Shown piece by piece: positions 29,322 through 39,813 of a DNA stretch of 64,000 nucleotides. This DNA comes from an uncultured Bacilli bacterium (GTDB lineage Bacteria > Bacillota_I > Bacilli_A > RF39 > UBA660): contig CASPWD010000001.1 in assembly GCA_949425635.1 (NCBI GenBank), positions 62,001 through 126,000 of the forward strand, read 5' to 3'. Each line of letters opens with the position of its first letter. Positions within the stretch are counted from its first letter, which is position 1. The notes beneath the pieces are model-generated. The model was given only the letters and a program-made list of their open reading frames with translations. It searched no databases and had not been told where the DNA came from. Made by a program: the position numbers and the translations under genes.

Positions 29322-31196
29322 CTACTTACTCATTAAATCACAAATTAAATTAGTTAATTCAGTTGGATTTTCAACACTTAGGCCCTCAATTAATCTTGCT
29401 TGATTATATAAAATCTTTGTATAGTCTGCTAACATCTCTTTATCATTTTCATATAAATTCTTTAATTTATCAGCAATCGGATGATTTTCGTTTATTTCTA
29501 ATACTATATCAGCTTTAACTTCTTCGCCAGTTGGCATAGAATTCATAATTTTTTGCATCTCTAAAGAAATTGCTCCTTCAGTACTTAAACATACTGGATG
29601 GTTCTTTAGCTTATTAGTATATTTAACACTCTTAACATCTGCTAAAGCTTCTTTCATTAAACTAAACATATCTTTTGCTTCTTCATTCTTTTTATCTAAC
29701 GCTTCTTTTTCTTCAGGACTATCCAAAGAAACATCTTCACTTGCTACATTAGCAAACTTCTTGCCTTCATATTCCATTAAAGCTTGAATAGTAAATTCAT
29801 CAACATAATCAACTAAATATAATACTTCATATTCTTTATCTTTAAATCTTTCTACATTAGGAAGCATATCTATTTTATCTAGACTTTCTCCACAAGCATA
29901 ATAAATCTTATCTTGTCCTTCCTTCATATTAGATATATATTCTTTTAAAGTAACTCTCTTCTTATCTTTAGAACTATAAAATAACAATAAGTCCTTCAAA
30001 GTATCCTTATTCATACCATAAGAACTATAAATACCATATTTAAGTTGCATTCCAAATGCATCGAAGAATTTTTCATAATCTTCTCTATTGTCTTCTAGTA
30101 TTTCCTCTAAAGTAGACTTAATCTTCTTCTCTATACTTTTAGCAATTAATTTAAGTTGTCTATCTTGTTGTAATACTTCTCTTGATAAATTTAAAGAAAT
30201 ATCTTCACTATCTACAAGTCCTTTAATAAAACTAAAGTAATCTGGTAATAAATCAGCACATTTATCCATTATTAAAACACCATTAGAATATAGTTGTAAT
30301 CCTTTTTCAAATTCCTTAGTATAGTAATCATATGGAGCATGACTTGGTATAAATAGCAATGAATTATAAGAAACCTGACCTTCTATTTTACTATGTACAG
30401 TTTTAATTGGTTTTTCATAATCATAGAATTTATCAGAATAATAAGCATTATATTCTTCTTCAGTAACTTCATCACTACTCTTTTTCCAAATAGGAATCAT
30501 ACTATTTAATGTCTTCTCAGTTGTTTCAATACTGCTATTGTCTTCATCATCAGTCTTTGTTTCCACTTCATCCATAACAATTGGATATTTAACATAATCT
30601 GAATATTTCTTAACGATACCTTCAATTCTTCTAGATTCTAAATATTCATCATAATTCTCAGTATCTGTATTATCTTTTAATATTAATGTAATCTCTGTAC
30701 CAACAGTATCTTTATCAGCTTTTTTAATAGTATATCCTGAATCACCATCACTTACCCACAAATAAGCTTCATCGTTTCCAAAAGATTTACTTAACACTTG
30801 AATCTCTTTAGCTACCATAAACGCTGAATAGAATCCAACACCAAACTGACCAATAATATTTACATCTTTATTCTTTTCATTCATTTCCTTAAATAAAGAA
30901 GATCCACTTTTAGCTATAACACCTAAGTTTTCATCCAACTCTTCTTCAGTCATACCTATACCATTATCTAGTATCTTAATAGTTCTGTTTTCTTTATCTA
31001 ACTCTATTTTTATTTTAAATTCATCTTTATCTAAGTTAACACTCTCATCAGTTAAAGATTTATAATATAATTTATCAATTGCATCACTTGCATTAGAAAC
31101 AAGCTCTCTTAAAAATATATCTCTATTTGTATAAACAGAATTAATCATTAAATCTAATAATTTCTTTGATTCTGCTCTAAATTGTTTCTTTGTCAT
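29322..31196 (-). CDS. htpG: Molecular chaperone HtpG (Hsp90)
   Basis: RELVSNASDAIDKLYYKSL, DNGIGMTEEEL, GQFGVGFYSAFMVA, SLNLSREVLQQ. Confidence 0.97.
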   Translation of the reverse strand: MTKKQFRAESKKLLDLMINSVYTNRDIFLRELVSNASDAIDKLYYKSLTDESVNLDKDEFKIKIELDKENRTIKILDNGIGMTEEELDENLGVIAKSGSSLFKEMNEKNKDVNIIGQFGVGFYSAFMVAKEIQVLSKSFGNDEAYLWVSDGDSGYTIKKADKDTVGTEITLILKDNTDTENYDEYLESRRIEGIVKKYSDYVKYPIVMDEVETKTDDEDNSSIETTEKTLNSMIPIWKKSSDEVTEEEYNAYYSDKFYDYEKPIKTVHSKIEGQVSYNSLLFIPSHAPYDYYTKEFEKGLQLYSNGVLIMDKCADLLPDYFSFIKGLVDSEDISLNLSREVLQQDRQLKLIAKSIEKKIKSTLEEILEDNREDYEKFFDAFGMQLKYGIYSSYGMNKDTLKDLLLFYSSKDKKRVTLKEYISNMKEGQDKIYYACGESLDKIDMLPNVERFKDKEYEVLYLVDYVDEFTIQALMEYEGKKFANVASEDVSLDSPEEKEALDKKNEEAKDMFSLMKEALADVKSVKYTNKLKNHPVCLSTEGAISLEMQKIMNSMPTGEEVKADIVLEINENHPIADKLKNLYENDKEMLADYTKILYNQARLIEGLSVENPTELTNLICDLMSK

Positions 31197-31249
31197 TATT
31201 TAATCATTCCTTTTCTTTTTTATTACTAAATGAATAATACCACCTTCAA

Positions 31250-31276
31250 TTAGCAGAAGTCAACACAGAGTGCTAA
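31250..31276 (-). promoter_or_regulatory. CIRCE-like HrcA operator upstream of htpG (degenerate left arm)
   Basis: TTAGCAGAA-GTCAACACA-GAGTGCTAA versus CIRCE TTAGCACTC-N9-GAGTGCTAA: 6/9 and 9/9 arm matches with exact N9 spacing. Confidence 0.7.
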
Positions 31277-31412
31277 CTTTTAATATTTTTTAAAATTTAA
31301 TTCAATTCTTGCTATAACTTCAATTTATATAGCTATATAACTAATAGACATAGTGTTGTTTATATCTTGAATTACGTCTCATCTTATATTATAATTATAT
31401 TAGGTAGAAAAT

Positions 31413-31979
31413 ATGGTAAAAGGTGATAATATGGATAAAAGAATTCTTAATACTAAGAAAAAGTTAACCAACACTTTACTAGTATTAATCGACGAAAAGA
31501 AAATAAAGGACATCACAGTATTAGAGTTATGCAAAAAAGCGAATATCAATCGTACAACATTTTATAAGTACTATAAAGACATTGATGATTTAGTATTAAA
31601 AATCGAAGACTCATTATTAAGTGATTTAGAAACCTACATAGTGGATATTAAAAGAAACTATTTAATTTCTTTTACAAGCAAAATTATCGAAACTGTTTCA
31701 AGTCGTAAAGAAATCTACACTCGTCTTCTAGGCGAAAATGGGGATCACACTTTCTTAAGAAGAATTTTAAGTTTAGTTTATGACCAAAGTATTTCAGAAT
31801 GGGCTCATTTATTAAAAAAAGCTTCACGCAATGACTTAGAAAAAATATATAATTTCATCGTTGATGGTACTATAGGTATTGTTGGCAATTGGATTAAAAA
31901 TAACTGCTCAGAAGAACCTTCAACAGTAGCTTTATTTATAAATAAAATATGTATGAGTGGACTAAGTAGTTTCATATAA
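31413..31979 (+). CDS. TetR/AcrR-family regulator
   Basis: Conserved HTH KDITVLELCKKANINRTTFYKYYKDIDDL. Confidence 0.85.
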   Translation: MVKGDNMDKRILNTKKKLTNTLLVLIDEKKIKDITVLELCKKANINRTTFYKYYKDIDDLVLKIEDSLLSDLETYIVDIKRNYLISFTSKIIETVSSRKEIYTRLLGENGDHTFLRRILSLVYDQSISEWAHLLKKASRNDLEKIYNFIVDGTIGIVGNWIKNNCSEEPSTVALFINKICMSGLSSFI

Positions 31980-31983
31980 AAAC

Positions 31984-32018
31984 AAAAGAGTTAATCTAAT
32001 CTAGGATTAACTCTTTTC
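31984..32018. terminator. Bidirectional terminator between convergent genes
   Basis: AAAGAGTTAATCtaatctagGATTAACTCTTTT. Confidence 0.7.
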
Positions 32019-32673
32019 TTATACTCTCATCTTCACTAACTTCATAGTAAATAACAACTAATCTACTTTCATTATTAATATATAAATCATAACCATTATT
32101 TTTTATATTCATCATCGTATATAAAACATCTTCACTATCTAATTTATTTTCCAATTTTTCAAAAAAACTATCTTCACTATATCCATAATCTTTTAAAATC
32201 CCTTCTTTACTAACAATTCTTCCTGTTTCTTTAGAAACTACATATACATTAGTTTTTTCTTCTCCCATTACACCATTTATATAAGGATAATACTTTTGAA
32301 TTACAGATACATATTTACTTGTATTACTATTTGTATAACTAATTATATTGCCTTGCTTCAAAACATTCCCATCTATAACCATATCTTTAAAACTCTTTTT
32401 TACGAAACTACTAAGTTCTAAATTTACATTAAGAACATCTTCACTTTTTATATTAATTACCGCATTTTGTAATAGATACGTACTGCCATCGACAAGTTTT
32501 AACTCTCTATAGTTTTCTAAATAAATAAAATCTTTATTTTCGTCATTTTTTTCTAATACAAACTTTTCTTCTGCATTATCAATATTATTATCTATAACTG
32601 CTTCATTTTTCTTGCATCCTCCTAGAATTAGCAAAAAAAATAAAATTAATAATAGCTTTTTTAATCTTTTCAT
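31996..32673 (-). CDS. Lipoprotein (hypothetical)
   Basis: MKRLKKLLLILFFLLILGGCKK lipobox; start set at 32673 behind TAGGAGTATAAGT, because the longer ORF runs into the upstream terminator. Confidence 0.75.
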   Translation of the reverse strand: MKRLKKLLLILFFLLILGGCKKNEAVIDNNIDNAEEKFVLEKNDENKDFIYLENYRELKLVDGSTYLLQNAVINIKSEDVLNVNLELSSFVKKSFKDMVIDGNVLKQGNIISYTNSNTSKYVSVIQKYYPYINGVMGEEKTNVYVVSKETGRIVSKEGILKDYGYSEDSFFEKLENKLDSEDVLYTMMNIKNNGYDLYINNESRLVVIYYEVSEDESIRKELILD

Positions 32674-32715
32674 ACTTATACTCCTAAAAAAATTATAACC
32701 TAAAAAGCAAAATAA

Positions 32716-32735
32716 AAACAGACATAATGTCTGCA
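32716..32735 (-). terminator. Rho-independent terminator of the small ORF
   Basis: CAGACATtATGTCTGTTTTT. Confidence 0.6.
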
Positions 32736-32743
32736 TTCATATA

Positions 32744-32863
32744 TTACTTACTAGCTTTTTTATTTTTCTTAGTATCTTTAGCTACGAATTTAACTTTAAC
32801 TCCTCTTATAGCTCCGAATTGTTTTTTTACGCCCTCTGGTAAATTTGCTTTAATAGTTCTCAT
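32744..32863 (-). CDS. 39-aa basic small protein MRTIKANLPEGVKKQFGAIRGVKVKFVAKDTKKNKKASK
   Basis: Not in ORF track. RBS GAGGAGGTGCGTTATG, promoter-like TTGAAA-N16-TATAAT (32904-32931), own terminator downstream. Confidence 0.7.
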   Translation of the reverse strand: MRTIKANLPEGVKKQFGAIRGVKVKFVAKDTKKNKKASK

Positions 32864-32932
32864 AACGCACCTCCTCATTAATAACTAAACAATTATAACA
32901 TGTATTATACTAAATTTGCACTAAATTTCAAG

Positions 32933-33268
32933 TTAAAGTACAAATTTTACGATTGAAAATGAAATCGCCATAATAACAATTAGTATAAGTACCATAAACA
33001 TTGTTGAATTAAATCGTCCTTTATGTTTTAAAACATCCCATATCATATAGATATAAAAACCACCTAATAAAACAAACAACATAATAGATGCCCAATATCT
33101 AATCTTATTAACTAGTATAAATGGATATACTACTAAAAAGAAAAAAATATAAATAAAAGAAAATACATAAAATTTACCATATAAAACTTTTATATTATCA
33201 GGAATCTCCTTTTTAATATTTTTATTATTTCTATTTTTTTCTTTTAATTCTTTTCTCTTCTTACTCAT
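32933..33268 (-). CDS. Small membrane protein
   Basis: Basic N-terminus followed by three TM segments. Confidence 0.55.
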   Translation of the reverse strand: MSKKRKELKEKNRNNKNIKKEIPDNIKVLYGKFYVFSFIYIFFFLVVYPFILVNKIRYWASIMLFVLLGGFYIYMIWDVLKHKGRFNSTMFMVLILIVIMAISFSIVKFVL

Positions 33269-33525
33269 TAATTATTTTGTTCCTCATAGGCCTTTCTTAC
33301 TGCAGTAGCTAATTGATCTGCACAAGATGTTCCTCTCACTCCACATTGATTACCAGTTAACTTACTTGTTATAAAATCAACACTTTGTCCTTCCAATAGT
33401 TTAGAAATAGCTGCTAAATTACCAGGACATCCACCTAAAAACTTGATATTTCTTACTATATCTCCTTCAATATCAAAAGAAATTTCTACTGAACATGTTC
33501 CTTTTGTCTTATATTTATATTCCAT
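33268..33525 (-). CDS. TSCPD-domain protein (TIGR03905-like)
   Basis: KYKTKGTCSVEISFDIEGDIVRNIKFLGGCPGNLAAISKLLEGQ...CGVRGTSCADQLATAV. Confidence 0.85.
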   Translation of the reverse strand: MEYKYKTKGTCSVEISFDIEGDIVRNIKFLGGCPGNLAAISKLLEGQSVDFITSKLTGNQCGVRGTSCADQLATAVRKAYEEQNN

Positions 33526-33621
33526 CTCACATCACCTACTAAAATTATAAGTAAAATAAAGAAATTAATCAAGTAAACAAAAAAGAATAATTAAACTATA
33601 AAAATTTAATTATTCCAAAAA

Positions 33622-34197
33622 TTATTGTTGGTTATTATTTGTACCATCATTATTTACAGTTTGATTAACTGTTTGTTGTGCTTCAGGTGCTGGAGCAGCT
33701 GAAGCGTTAGTGCTAGCACTAACATTTTTAGCATCAAATACACCATTTGGTGTTACTGGAGCTGCAGCATTCCATACTTCATTTTTACTATAACCTAATA
33801 ATGGAATAGTTATAAATCCAAAGAATACAGATAATACTACCCAACCAGTAGATTTGTTAAATTTCTTAGATAAATTGTAATAAATACAAACATTTGCAAC
33901 GATTCCTGCAATATTTCCTAAGAAAGATAAACTATCCATTCCTAAAACGTTTAATATAGTAGGTACTAATGCGATTACGAACCACCACCATTGTAGTCCA
34001 ACTATTTCTACTAATACCCAAGTACTATAATATGGAATAATAGCTTCCCATCCACCTTTTCCAGCTTTTTTAAATAATTTCCATAGACCTATAACATAGA
34101 AAACTAATAATGCAATAAAAACAATTGCAAATACTACTAATAAGCCTACTGCTGCACCTAACATTGCTGTTAAAGCTTCTGTATCGTACATACTCAC
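33622..34197 (-). CDS. DUF5684-like membrane protein
   Basis: FYVIGLWKLFKKAGKGGWEAIIPYYSTWVLVEIVG...WWW; disordered N/Q/A-rich tail. Confidence 0.65.
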   Translation of the reverse strand: MSMYDTEALTAMLGAAVGLLVVFAIVFIALLVFYVIGLWKLFKKAGKGGWEAIIPYYSTWVLVEIVGLQWWWFVIALVPTILNVLGMDSLSFLGNIAGIVANVCIYYNLSKKFNKSTGWVVLSVFFGFITIPLLGYSKNEVWNAAAPVTPNGVFDAKNVSASTNASAAPAPEAQQTVNQTVNNDGTNNNQQ

Positions 34198-34337
34198 ACT
34201 TCCTTTCTATATTAAATTATACATAAACAAGTAAAAATAGACAAGATTAAAATAAAAATTTAAATATAATAATTATATAAGCTCTACAAACATATCCCAA
34301 ATATGCTATAATTACAGACAGGAAAAGAGGTTACAAT

Positions 34338-36407
34338 ATGTTAATTAAATCATCTGCAATACAACGTTTAATAAGAGAAAATCCAAACTTAAAAGAAAGA
34401 AGATTTGGTCTACCTTATGTTGGTGCTCGTCTAGATAAAGAAGAATTTAATCCTACTGTCCAAGAAATTGCTGATGCAATAGATTTCTATGGATATGAAG
34501 TTCGTGATGAAAACATTGTTGATCATCCAGATATAAATTTAGGAGATGGAAATCCAATTAAATGTGAGCCATTTAAACCAGCAATAGATGAAATGATTAA
34601 ATCACTTCAAGCTGGTGATATGTATAAATATCCTTATACTGAGGGTGACGATAATATTAGAAGAGAACTTCTAAAATACATTGAACAAGAAGGATTCATC
34701 AATACTGAACCATATGATTATGAAGATATAGATGAAAAAGGACTATCTATTCATAACTTAACATTCTTGCCTTCTACTTCAATTACTTTTAATATCTTAA
34801 TTAATATTATATCTAAACCAGGAGATGTTATTTTAGTGCCAGGACCAAGTTATGGTTTATTCACAATTCGTGCAGAAAGAGCTGGTGCTGAAGTTGAAAT
34901 AATTCCTTTAGAAAAGGAAGACGATTATCTTATTAATCCTGAAAAATTAGCTAAAACGATTGACGAAATTAATGATAGTCTTCAAAGAGTATACAATCGT
35001 CGCCACGGATATGTTCCAAGAGTTGTTGCTTTCCTTAATGCCAATCCTAACAATCCAACTGGTAAAGTAATGGGCGAAAAGCAAACAGATCTACTTCGTG
35101 AGATTAGTCAAGTTTGTTTAGATCGTGGTGTTTTCATAATTGATGACATGGTATATCGTGATACAACTTATGATGAAACAAACATTGCAAAACCAATTGC
35201 TACAATTCCTGGCATGTTTAGAAATACTATCACATTATTCGGACTTTCTAAAAGTTATGGCATGGCTTCTCTGCGTGCAGGTTTTTTAATCGCAGATGAA
35301 GTAATCATCCGTGAAGTTATTAACAGAATATTCCAAGAAATGGATTCTTCCCCAGACATAGTAGGTCGTGCTCTAATGGGAGCATTCAATAGTAGCCCAG
35401 AAAGAAATAACTATTATCAAAAGTACTTTAAAGAAATAAGAAGTAATTATGTTTATCGTTTTAATTTACTTAAAGCTTTCGTTTCAGGAATAGATTCTAT
35501 TGAAGATAATAAAATGAAAGAAAAAGTCTTAAATACCATAAGAAAATATATAACAAACGAAAGTAAACTAAACAAAGTTTTAAAAGGAATGCCTTATACT
35601 AAATTTCCTGTTGGTTTAGAACCAGAAGCTGGGTTCTTTGCAATTTTAGATTTTACTGAATTAAAAGGAAAGACCTTCCGTGGTCAAGCAATAAAAAATG
35701 AAAAAGATCTTCTAGAATTTTTCTATAAAACGAGTCGCATTCGTTTCCTTATTGGTCAATCAATTTCATGGCCTTATAAAAATGAATTAATAGGTCGTGT
35801 TAACTTTGCCTTTGATGAAGAGGAACTTATAAATGCTTTAACTCTAATGAACGATGCCTTAAACCAATTAAAAATAGAAAACTCTTACGAAATAAGATTA
35901 AATCGTTTAGAAGATCAAGAACAAATGGCTCATATCAAAGTAGATAGTTGGAACAAAACTTATAAAAACATTATTGACCAAGATTATTTAGAATCCTTAA
36001 ACTATGAAGATCAAACAAAAAGATATATTGATTCATTTGAGGAATACAAAAACAATGTTTTAGTAGCTGTAGACAAAGAAACAAATAAAGTAATCGGTTA
36101 TGCTTGCTTTAACACAAATGAAAATGAATTTGTTGATATTTCTGATTGTGAACTAGTAAGTCTATATCTTGATCCTAAATATACTGGCATGGGTGTAGGA
36201 AAATCATTATTCAGAGAAACTATTAAAATACTTAGAGGTTATAATAAACGTCATATGGTTCTTTGGTGTTTTAAAGGCAATAATAATGCTATCAAATTCT
36301 ATAAAAAACTAGGTGGCATAGAATATACAGAAAAACTTGCCAAAATCGGCAACAAAGTTTATCCAGAATATGCCTATGTCTTTGACATAAATAAATTTCA
36401 GAAATAA
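34338..36407 (+). CDS. PLP-dependent aminotransferase fused to C-terminal GNAT acetyltransferase
   Basis: NANPNNPTGKV and LFGLSKSYGMASLRAGF aminotransferase motifs; C-terminal ~150 aa with LDPKYTGMGVGKSLFRETIKIL...NNNAIKFYKKLG GNAT motif. Confidence 0.9.
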   Translation: MLIKSSAIQRLIRENPNLKERRFGLPYVGARLDKEEFNPTVQEIADAIDFYGYEVRDENIVDHPDINLGDGNPIKCEPFKPAIDEMIKSLQAGDMYKYPYTEGDDNIRRELLKYIEQEGFINTEPYDYEDIDEKGLSIHNLTFLPSTSITFNILINIISKPGDVILVPGPSYGLFTIRAERAGAEVEIIPLEKEDDYLINPEKLAKTIDEINDSLQRVYNRRHGYVPRVVAFLNANPNNPTGKVMGEKQTDLLREISQVCLDRGVFIIDDMVYRDTTYDETNIAKPIATIPGMFRNTITLFGLSKSYGMASLRAGFLIADEVIIREVINRIFQEMDSSPDIVGRALMGAFNSSPERNNYYQKYFKEIRSNYVYRFNLLKAFVSGIDSIEDNKMKEKVLNTIRKYITNESKLNKVLKGMPYTKFPVGLEPEAGFFAILDFTELKGKTFRGQAIKNEKDLLEFFYKTSRIRFLIGQSISWPYKNELIGRVNFAFDEEELINALTLMNDALNQLKIENSYEIRLNRLEDQEQMAHIKVDSWNKTYKNIIDQDYLESLNYEDQTKRYIDSFEEYKNNVLVAVDKETNKVIGYACFNTNENEFVDISDCELVSLYLDPKYTGMGVGKSLFRETIKILRGYNKRHMVLWCFKGNNNAIKFYKKLGGIEYTEKLAKIGNKVYPEYAYVFDINKFQK

Positions 36408-36410
36408 TTA

Positions 36411-36434
36411 ATGCGATATAGTCGCATTTTTTCT
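36411..36434 (+). terminator. Rho-independent terminator
   Basis: ATGCGAtataGTCGCATTTTTT. Confidence 0.65.
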
Positions 36435-36484
36435 TTACATAAATTATCTATACAATTATAATAAACAATCACTAGGTGATTTAA

Positions 36485-37303
36485 ATGAATAAAGTTATAA
36501 TTTTAAATATTCTTCAAGAACTTATTATAAAATATCAAAACAACGAATTAAATGAAAAAACTTATAATCAAATATTAGACAATTATGAATTTTGTAGTAT
36601 TACAAGTAATCTTTCTTCTTATAAGGAAACTTCTTTACTTGCCTTGCTATTTAAGACAATTCCATATTATCAAATATTAGCTTTCCTAAATAATTTTATC
36701 AATTATCTAAAATCTATCAGCACTAATAACAAATCAAAATTAATAACAAGTCTAATAGAAGGAATGCTATGTGACTTAATTGCTAGCATAGATAATCGTG
36801 TTACTACTGAAATTAATGCCCATATTTATAAATTATGTCAACTTTTCTATATTAATTTAGAACTAGACTACGAAATAAGCGTTAAAATCCTAAAAAGAAA
36901 TATCCTAAACCCAGAGCAATTAGTTGGGCTTGATGTCGCTGAAAATATAAACTACAATCAAGAAACTATTGAACAATTTACAAATCAACCAGAAAACTTA
37001 AGAGAGAAAATATCACAAAAAAATTTCACCCGTTCAAATTCAATCGAAAGAAAACTTACCACTTTATTATGTAAATTTTTCGATCAAGACACACTGAGTA
37101 GCTTTGAAGATAAACTATCTGATATATTAAAACAATATAAAGAAAAAAATTCTACCGAAGCAGACCTACTTAATGATACAATTATGGGACAATTTCAAAT
37201 TATAAAAAAGAATACATCTAAAAAATGGCAAGAGAAAAGAACTAAAAAAATTGATGATCCGAATCAAATAGACATTTTCTCACTAATAAAAAATAAAGCT
37301 TAG
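36485..37303 (+). CDS. Hypothetical protein
   Basis: Long ORF, good spacing from preceding RBS-like AGGTGATTTAA. Confidence 0.55.
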   Translation: MNKVIILNILQELIIKYQNNELNEKTYNQILDNYEFCSITSNLSSYKETSLLALLFKTIPYYQILAFLNNFINYLKSISTNNKSKLITSLIEGMLCDLIASIDNRVTTEINAHIYKLCQLFYINLELDYEISVKILKRNILNPEQLVGLDVAENINYNQETIEQFTNQPENLREKISQKNFTRSNSIERKLTTLLCKFFDQDTLSSFEDKLSDILKQYKEKNSTEADLLNDTIMGQFQIIKKNTSKKWQEKRTKKIDDPNQIDIFSLIKNKA

Positions 37304-37321
37304 AAAATTTCTAAGCTTTTT
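37297..37321. terminator. Bidirectional terminator, overlaps the 3' end of 36485-37303
   Basis: AAGCTTAGAAAATTTCTAAGCTT flanked by T-runs. Confidence 0.7.
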
Positions 37322-37706
37322 CATTTACATTTTTTTCTTCATAATCTCTTATAATTAAAGATAACATTTCTCTTAAACTATCTTCATCATTATAAGAATA
37401 AAATTTATCTGATAAGCACCTCAAAGATTGTCCAATATTAGTGCCTTCTTTATAAACATAATAAATTGGAATTCCATCATCATAAGCCCAGCCTAACTCT
37501 ATACCAAGTCCTGTCGCTTTATAACTAACCTCCGCAATAAATAAATCTAATGTCTTATAAAAATCTCGTCCATTATAAGCTTCCTTATTTACTTCATGAG
37601 GCAAAATAAATTCATATTTACCATATTCATCTAAACTTTTAACAACATTATATAATTCATTTTCATAGTCACTTAACTTACAATGACCAACATATATTTT
37701 CTTCAA
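37311..37706 (-). CDS. Nucleoside 2-deoxyribosyltransferase-like protein
   Basis: [33 protein letters not shown]. Confidence 0.65.
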   Translation of the reverse strand: MKKIYVGHCKLSDYENELYNVVKSLDEYGKYEFILPHEVNKEAYNGRDFYKTLDLFIAEVSYKATGLGIELGWAYDDGIPIYYVYKEGTNIGQSLRCLSDKFYSYNDEDSLREMLSLIIRDYEEKNVNEKA

Positions 37707-37720
37707 TATAAATCCCCTCT

Positions 37721-38233
37721 CTAAACCTCATAATGATACTTTATTTGAACACTTCTTTTATCATCAAAGTTATCTTCATCTACACATATAACTTTACCAC
37801 CCATTTTTTCATAAAATTTTTGAGCTTCTAAATTATATTTATTACAAGAAATAAAGAATTTATCTATCCCTTTACTTCTAAAGGTTTCCCTTGCAAGTTG
37901 AAATAACATTTCTCCAATACCTTGTCTTTGACACTCCTTTTTTAAATAAAGAAGTCCAATTTCAGCAACATAATCTTGAAACTCTTGATAAGGTTTTCCA
38001 CAATCCATATACCCAACTATTTTATCCTCAACAATGACACAATACAAATCGATATCTTCATTGTTTATAATACTTGTAAAGACTCTTTCTTCTTTCTCAT
38101 AATCAAAGTTGTCAATAACATCATCATTATAAACACCTCTTAAATTACTCTCCCAAATATCTTTCTTAACTATAGCTAAATCTTTAACATCAGACAGCTC
38201 AGCTAATCTTATTTCACAATCCATATTATTCAC
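37721..38233 (-). CDS. GNAT acetyltransferase
   Basis: [22 protein letters not shown]...[13 protein letters not shown]. Confidence 0.85.
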   Translation of the reverse strand: MNNMDCEIRLAELSDVKDLAIVKKDIWESNLRGVYNDDVIDNFDYEKEERVFTSIINNEDIDLYCVIVEDKIVGYMDCGKPYQEFQDYVAEIGLLYLKKECQRQGIGEMLFQLARETFRSKGIDKFFISCNKYNLEAQKFYEKMGGKVICVDEDNFDDKRSVQIKYHYEV

Positions 38234-39167
38234 CTCTAAACATTTCTAATACTTCACTAAATCTTACATTATTTTGTGGATTACTTGAAGCAGCTTTATG
38301 TCCCTTACCTCCAAAATAAACTGCAACCTTAGAAGCGTCTACATCTTTAACCAACCTATATGAAACTGTATCCATATCAGTCATAATCATTCCAACTAAA
38401 TCAACATCATTTTTATTATCCAACATTACAATTTCATTGATATCATTTCTGTACTTATAAGGACATTTAACATAACCAATTCTATAAGTCTCACTTTCAA
38501 CTCTAACACTATATAATTTCATTCCACTTATAATAGAGCTTACATCTTCTTGAAACTTTTTATCAAAATCCTCTATAATTGCTTGTTCCTCATCATTATA
38601 AAGAATACCATTTTTATCATTTACCATTCTCATAACTCTTTTTATATATTCTTGATAACCTAATACTTCAAATATAATATGTAATTTTCTTGCTTCGTAA
38701 TTATTATAAATTGTCTTCCATTCCCAAGTATCATACTGACGAGTATATTCTACTAATTCATCTAAAGTATCATTTCTTTCTAAATAACCATTATGAATTA
38801 AATATTCATAAAATAAACTAGTTCCAGAAGTCTTTCCTTTATCATTCTCAACTATAATATTAACAAAATCGTACTTATTATTACCTTCTTCAATCTCTGA
38901 CTTATGATGATCAAGAACTATAATTTTCTTATTTATTTTTTCATTTTCACTAATCTCTTTTAATAATGGCTCCTTAATACAAACATCTGTTACGAATACC
39001 ATATCATAATCATATATGGTTCCATCTTGAATCTTTTCTCCAACTTTCTTATTAACTTCAAAAGTTTTAACAGTTACATAATCAAAATTTTCAAAAGCTT
39101 GACTTGCTAAAATAACATTCCCCATTCCATCAATATCTTGTTCATGTGTAAATAATAATACCTTCAT
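38226..39167 (-). CDS. DHH-family phosphoesterase
   Basis: FTHEQDIDGMGNVILA, VLDHHKSE, GGKGHKAASS (DHHA1-like). Confidence 0.85.
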   Translation of the reverse strand: MKVLLFTHEQDIDGMGNVILASQAFENFDYVTVKTFEVNKKVGEKIQDGTIYDYDMVFVTDVCIKEPLLKEISENEKINKKIIVLDHHKSEIEEGNNKYDFVNIIVENDKGKTSGTSLFYEYLIHNGYLERNDTLDELVEYTRQYDTWEWKTIYNNYEARKLHIIFEVLGYQEYIKRVMRMVNDKNGILYNDEEQAIIEDFDKKFQEDVSSIISGMKLYSVRVESETYRIGYVKCPYKYRNDINEIVMLDNKNDVDLVGMIMTDMDTVSYRLVKDVDASKVAVYFGGKGHKAASSNPQNNVRFSEVLEMFRGE

Positions 39168-39234
39168 TTAAATAATTCTCCTAACTTTTGTAGACCTTAT
39201 CATATCACAATTATTTAAAGTTTTGTATGGTAAT

Positions 39235-39675
39235 TTATTCATTTATATATTTCATAAAATATCTACTATCTGTTTCTTCAACAATTTTAAAGCTCAATCT
39301 TTCATATAACTTAATAGCTCTTATATTATCTTTATAAACCCACAAATAAACAACATTGTGTTTACTTAATAAATTTCTTATTAATTCAGTCCCTACGCCT
39401 TTATGTCTATAATCCCACTCTAAGTAAATTTCATCCAACAGAACCCCATCATCATAATCAGTAACTAAAAAACTTCCAACTTTTTTATTATCAATAACAA
39501 TTACTTTATAATCATTTAACAAATCAGATACACTTTTATTAACATAACTATTTATTCTTTCCTTCTCTTCTTCATCTAAATTATTAGCATACTCATATAT
39601 TGTTGACAACTTCCACTTTATCAACAATGCTTTATCTTTTACATCAGCATTAATTAAACTATACATAAAAATCAC
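39235..39675 (-). CDS. GNAT acetyltransferase
   Basis: LEWDYRHKGVGTELIRNLL...NIRAIKLYERLSF. Confidence 0.85.
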   Translation of the reverse strand: MIFMYSLINADVKDKALLIKWKLSTIYEYANNLDEEEKERINSYVNKSVSDLLNDYKVIVIDNKKVGSFLVTDYDDGVLLDEIYLEWDYRHKGVGTELIRNLLSKHNVVYLWVYKDNIRAIKLYERLSFKIVEETDSRYFMKYINE

Positions 39676-39813
39676 ATTCTTTCACTTTAAAATATAACAT
39701 ATTTATATTTTTTTTGCCAAAACCATATAAATTTCTAAAAAAAACATTTATAATAAAATGAGAATAATATCATAAATAATAGACATTTATGATATCAGGA
39801 AGGTGGTAAAATT

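Noticed and set aside
31996-32736. ORF-track start of the lipoprotein at 32736
   Set aside because: The first ~21 codons run through the terminator hairpin of the small ORF; the lipobox start at 32673 has its own RBS.
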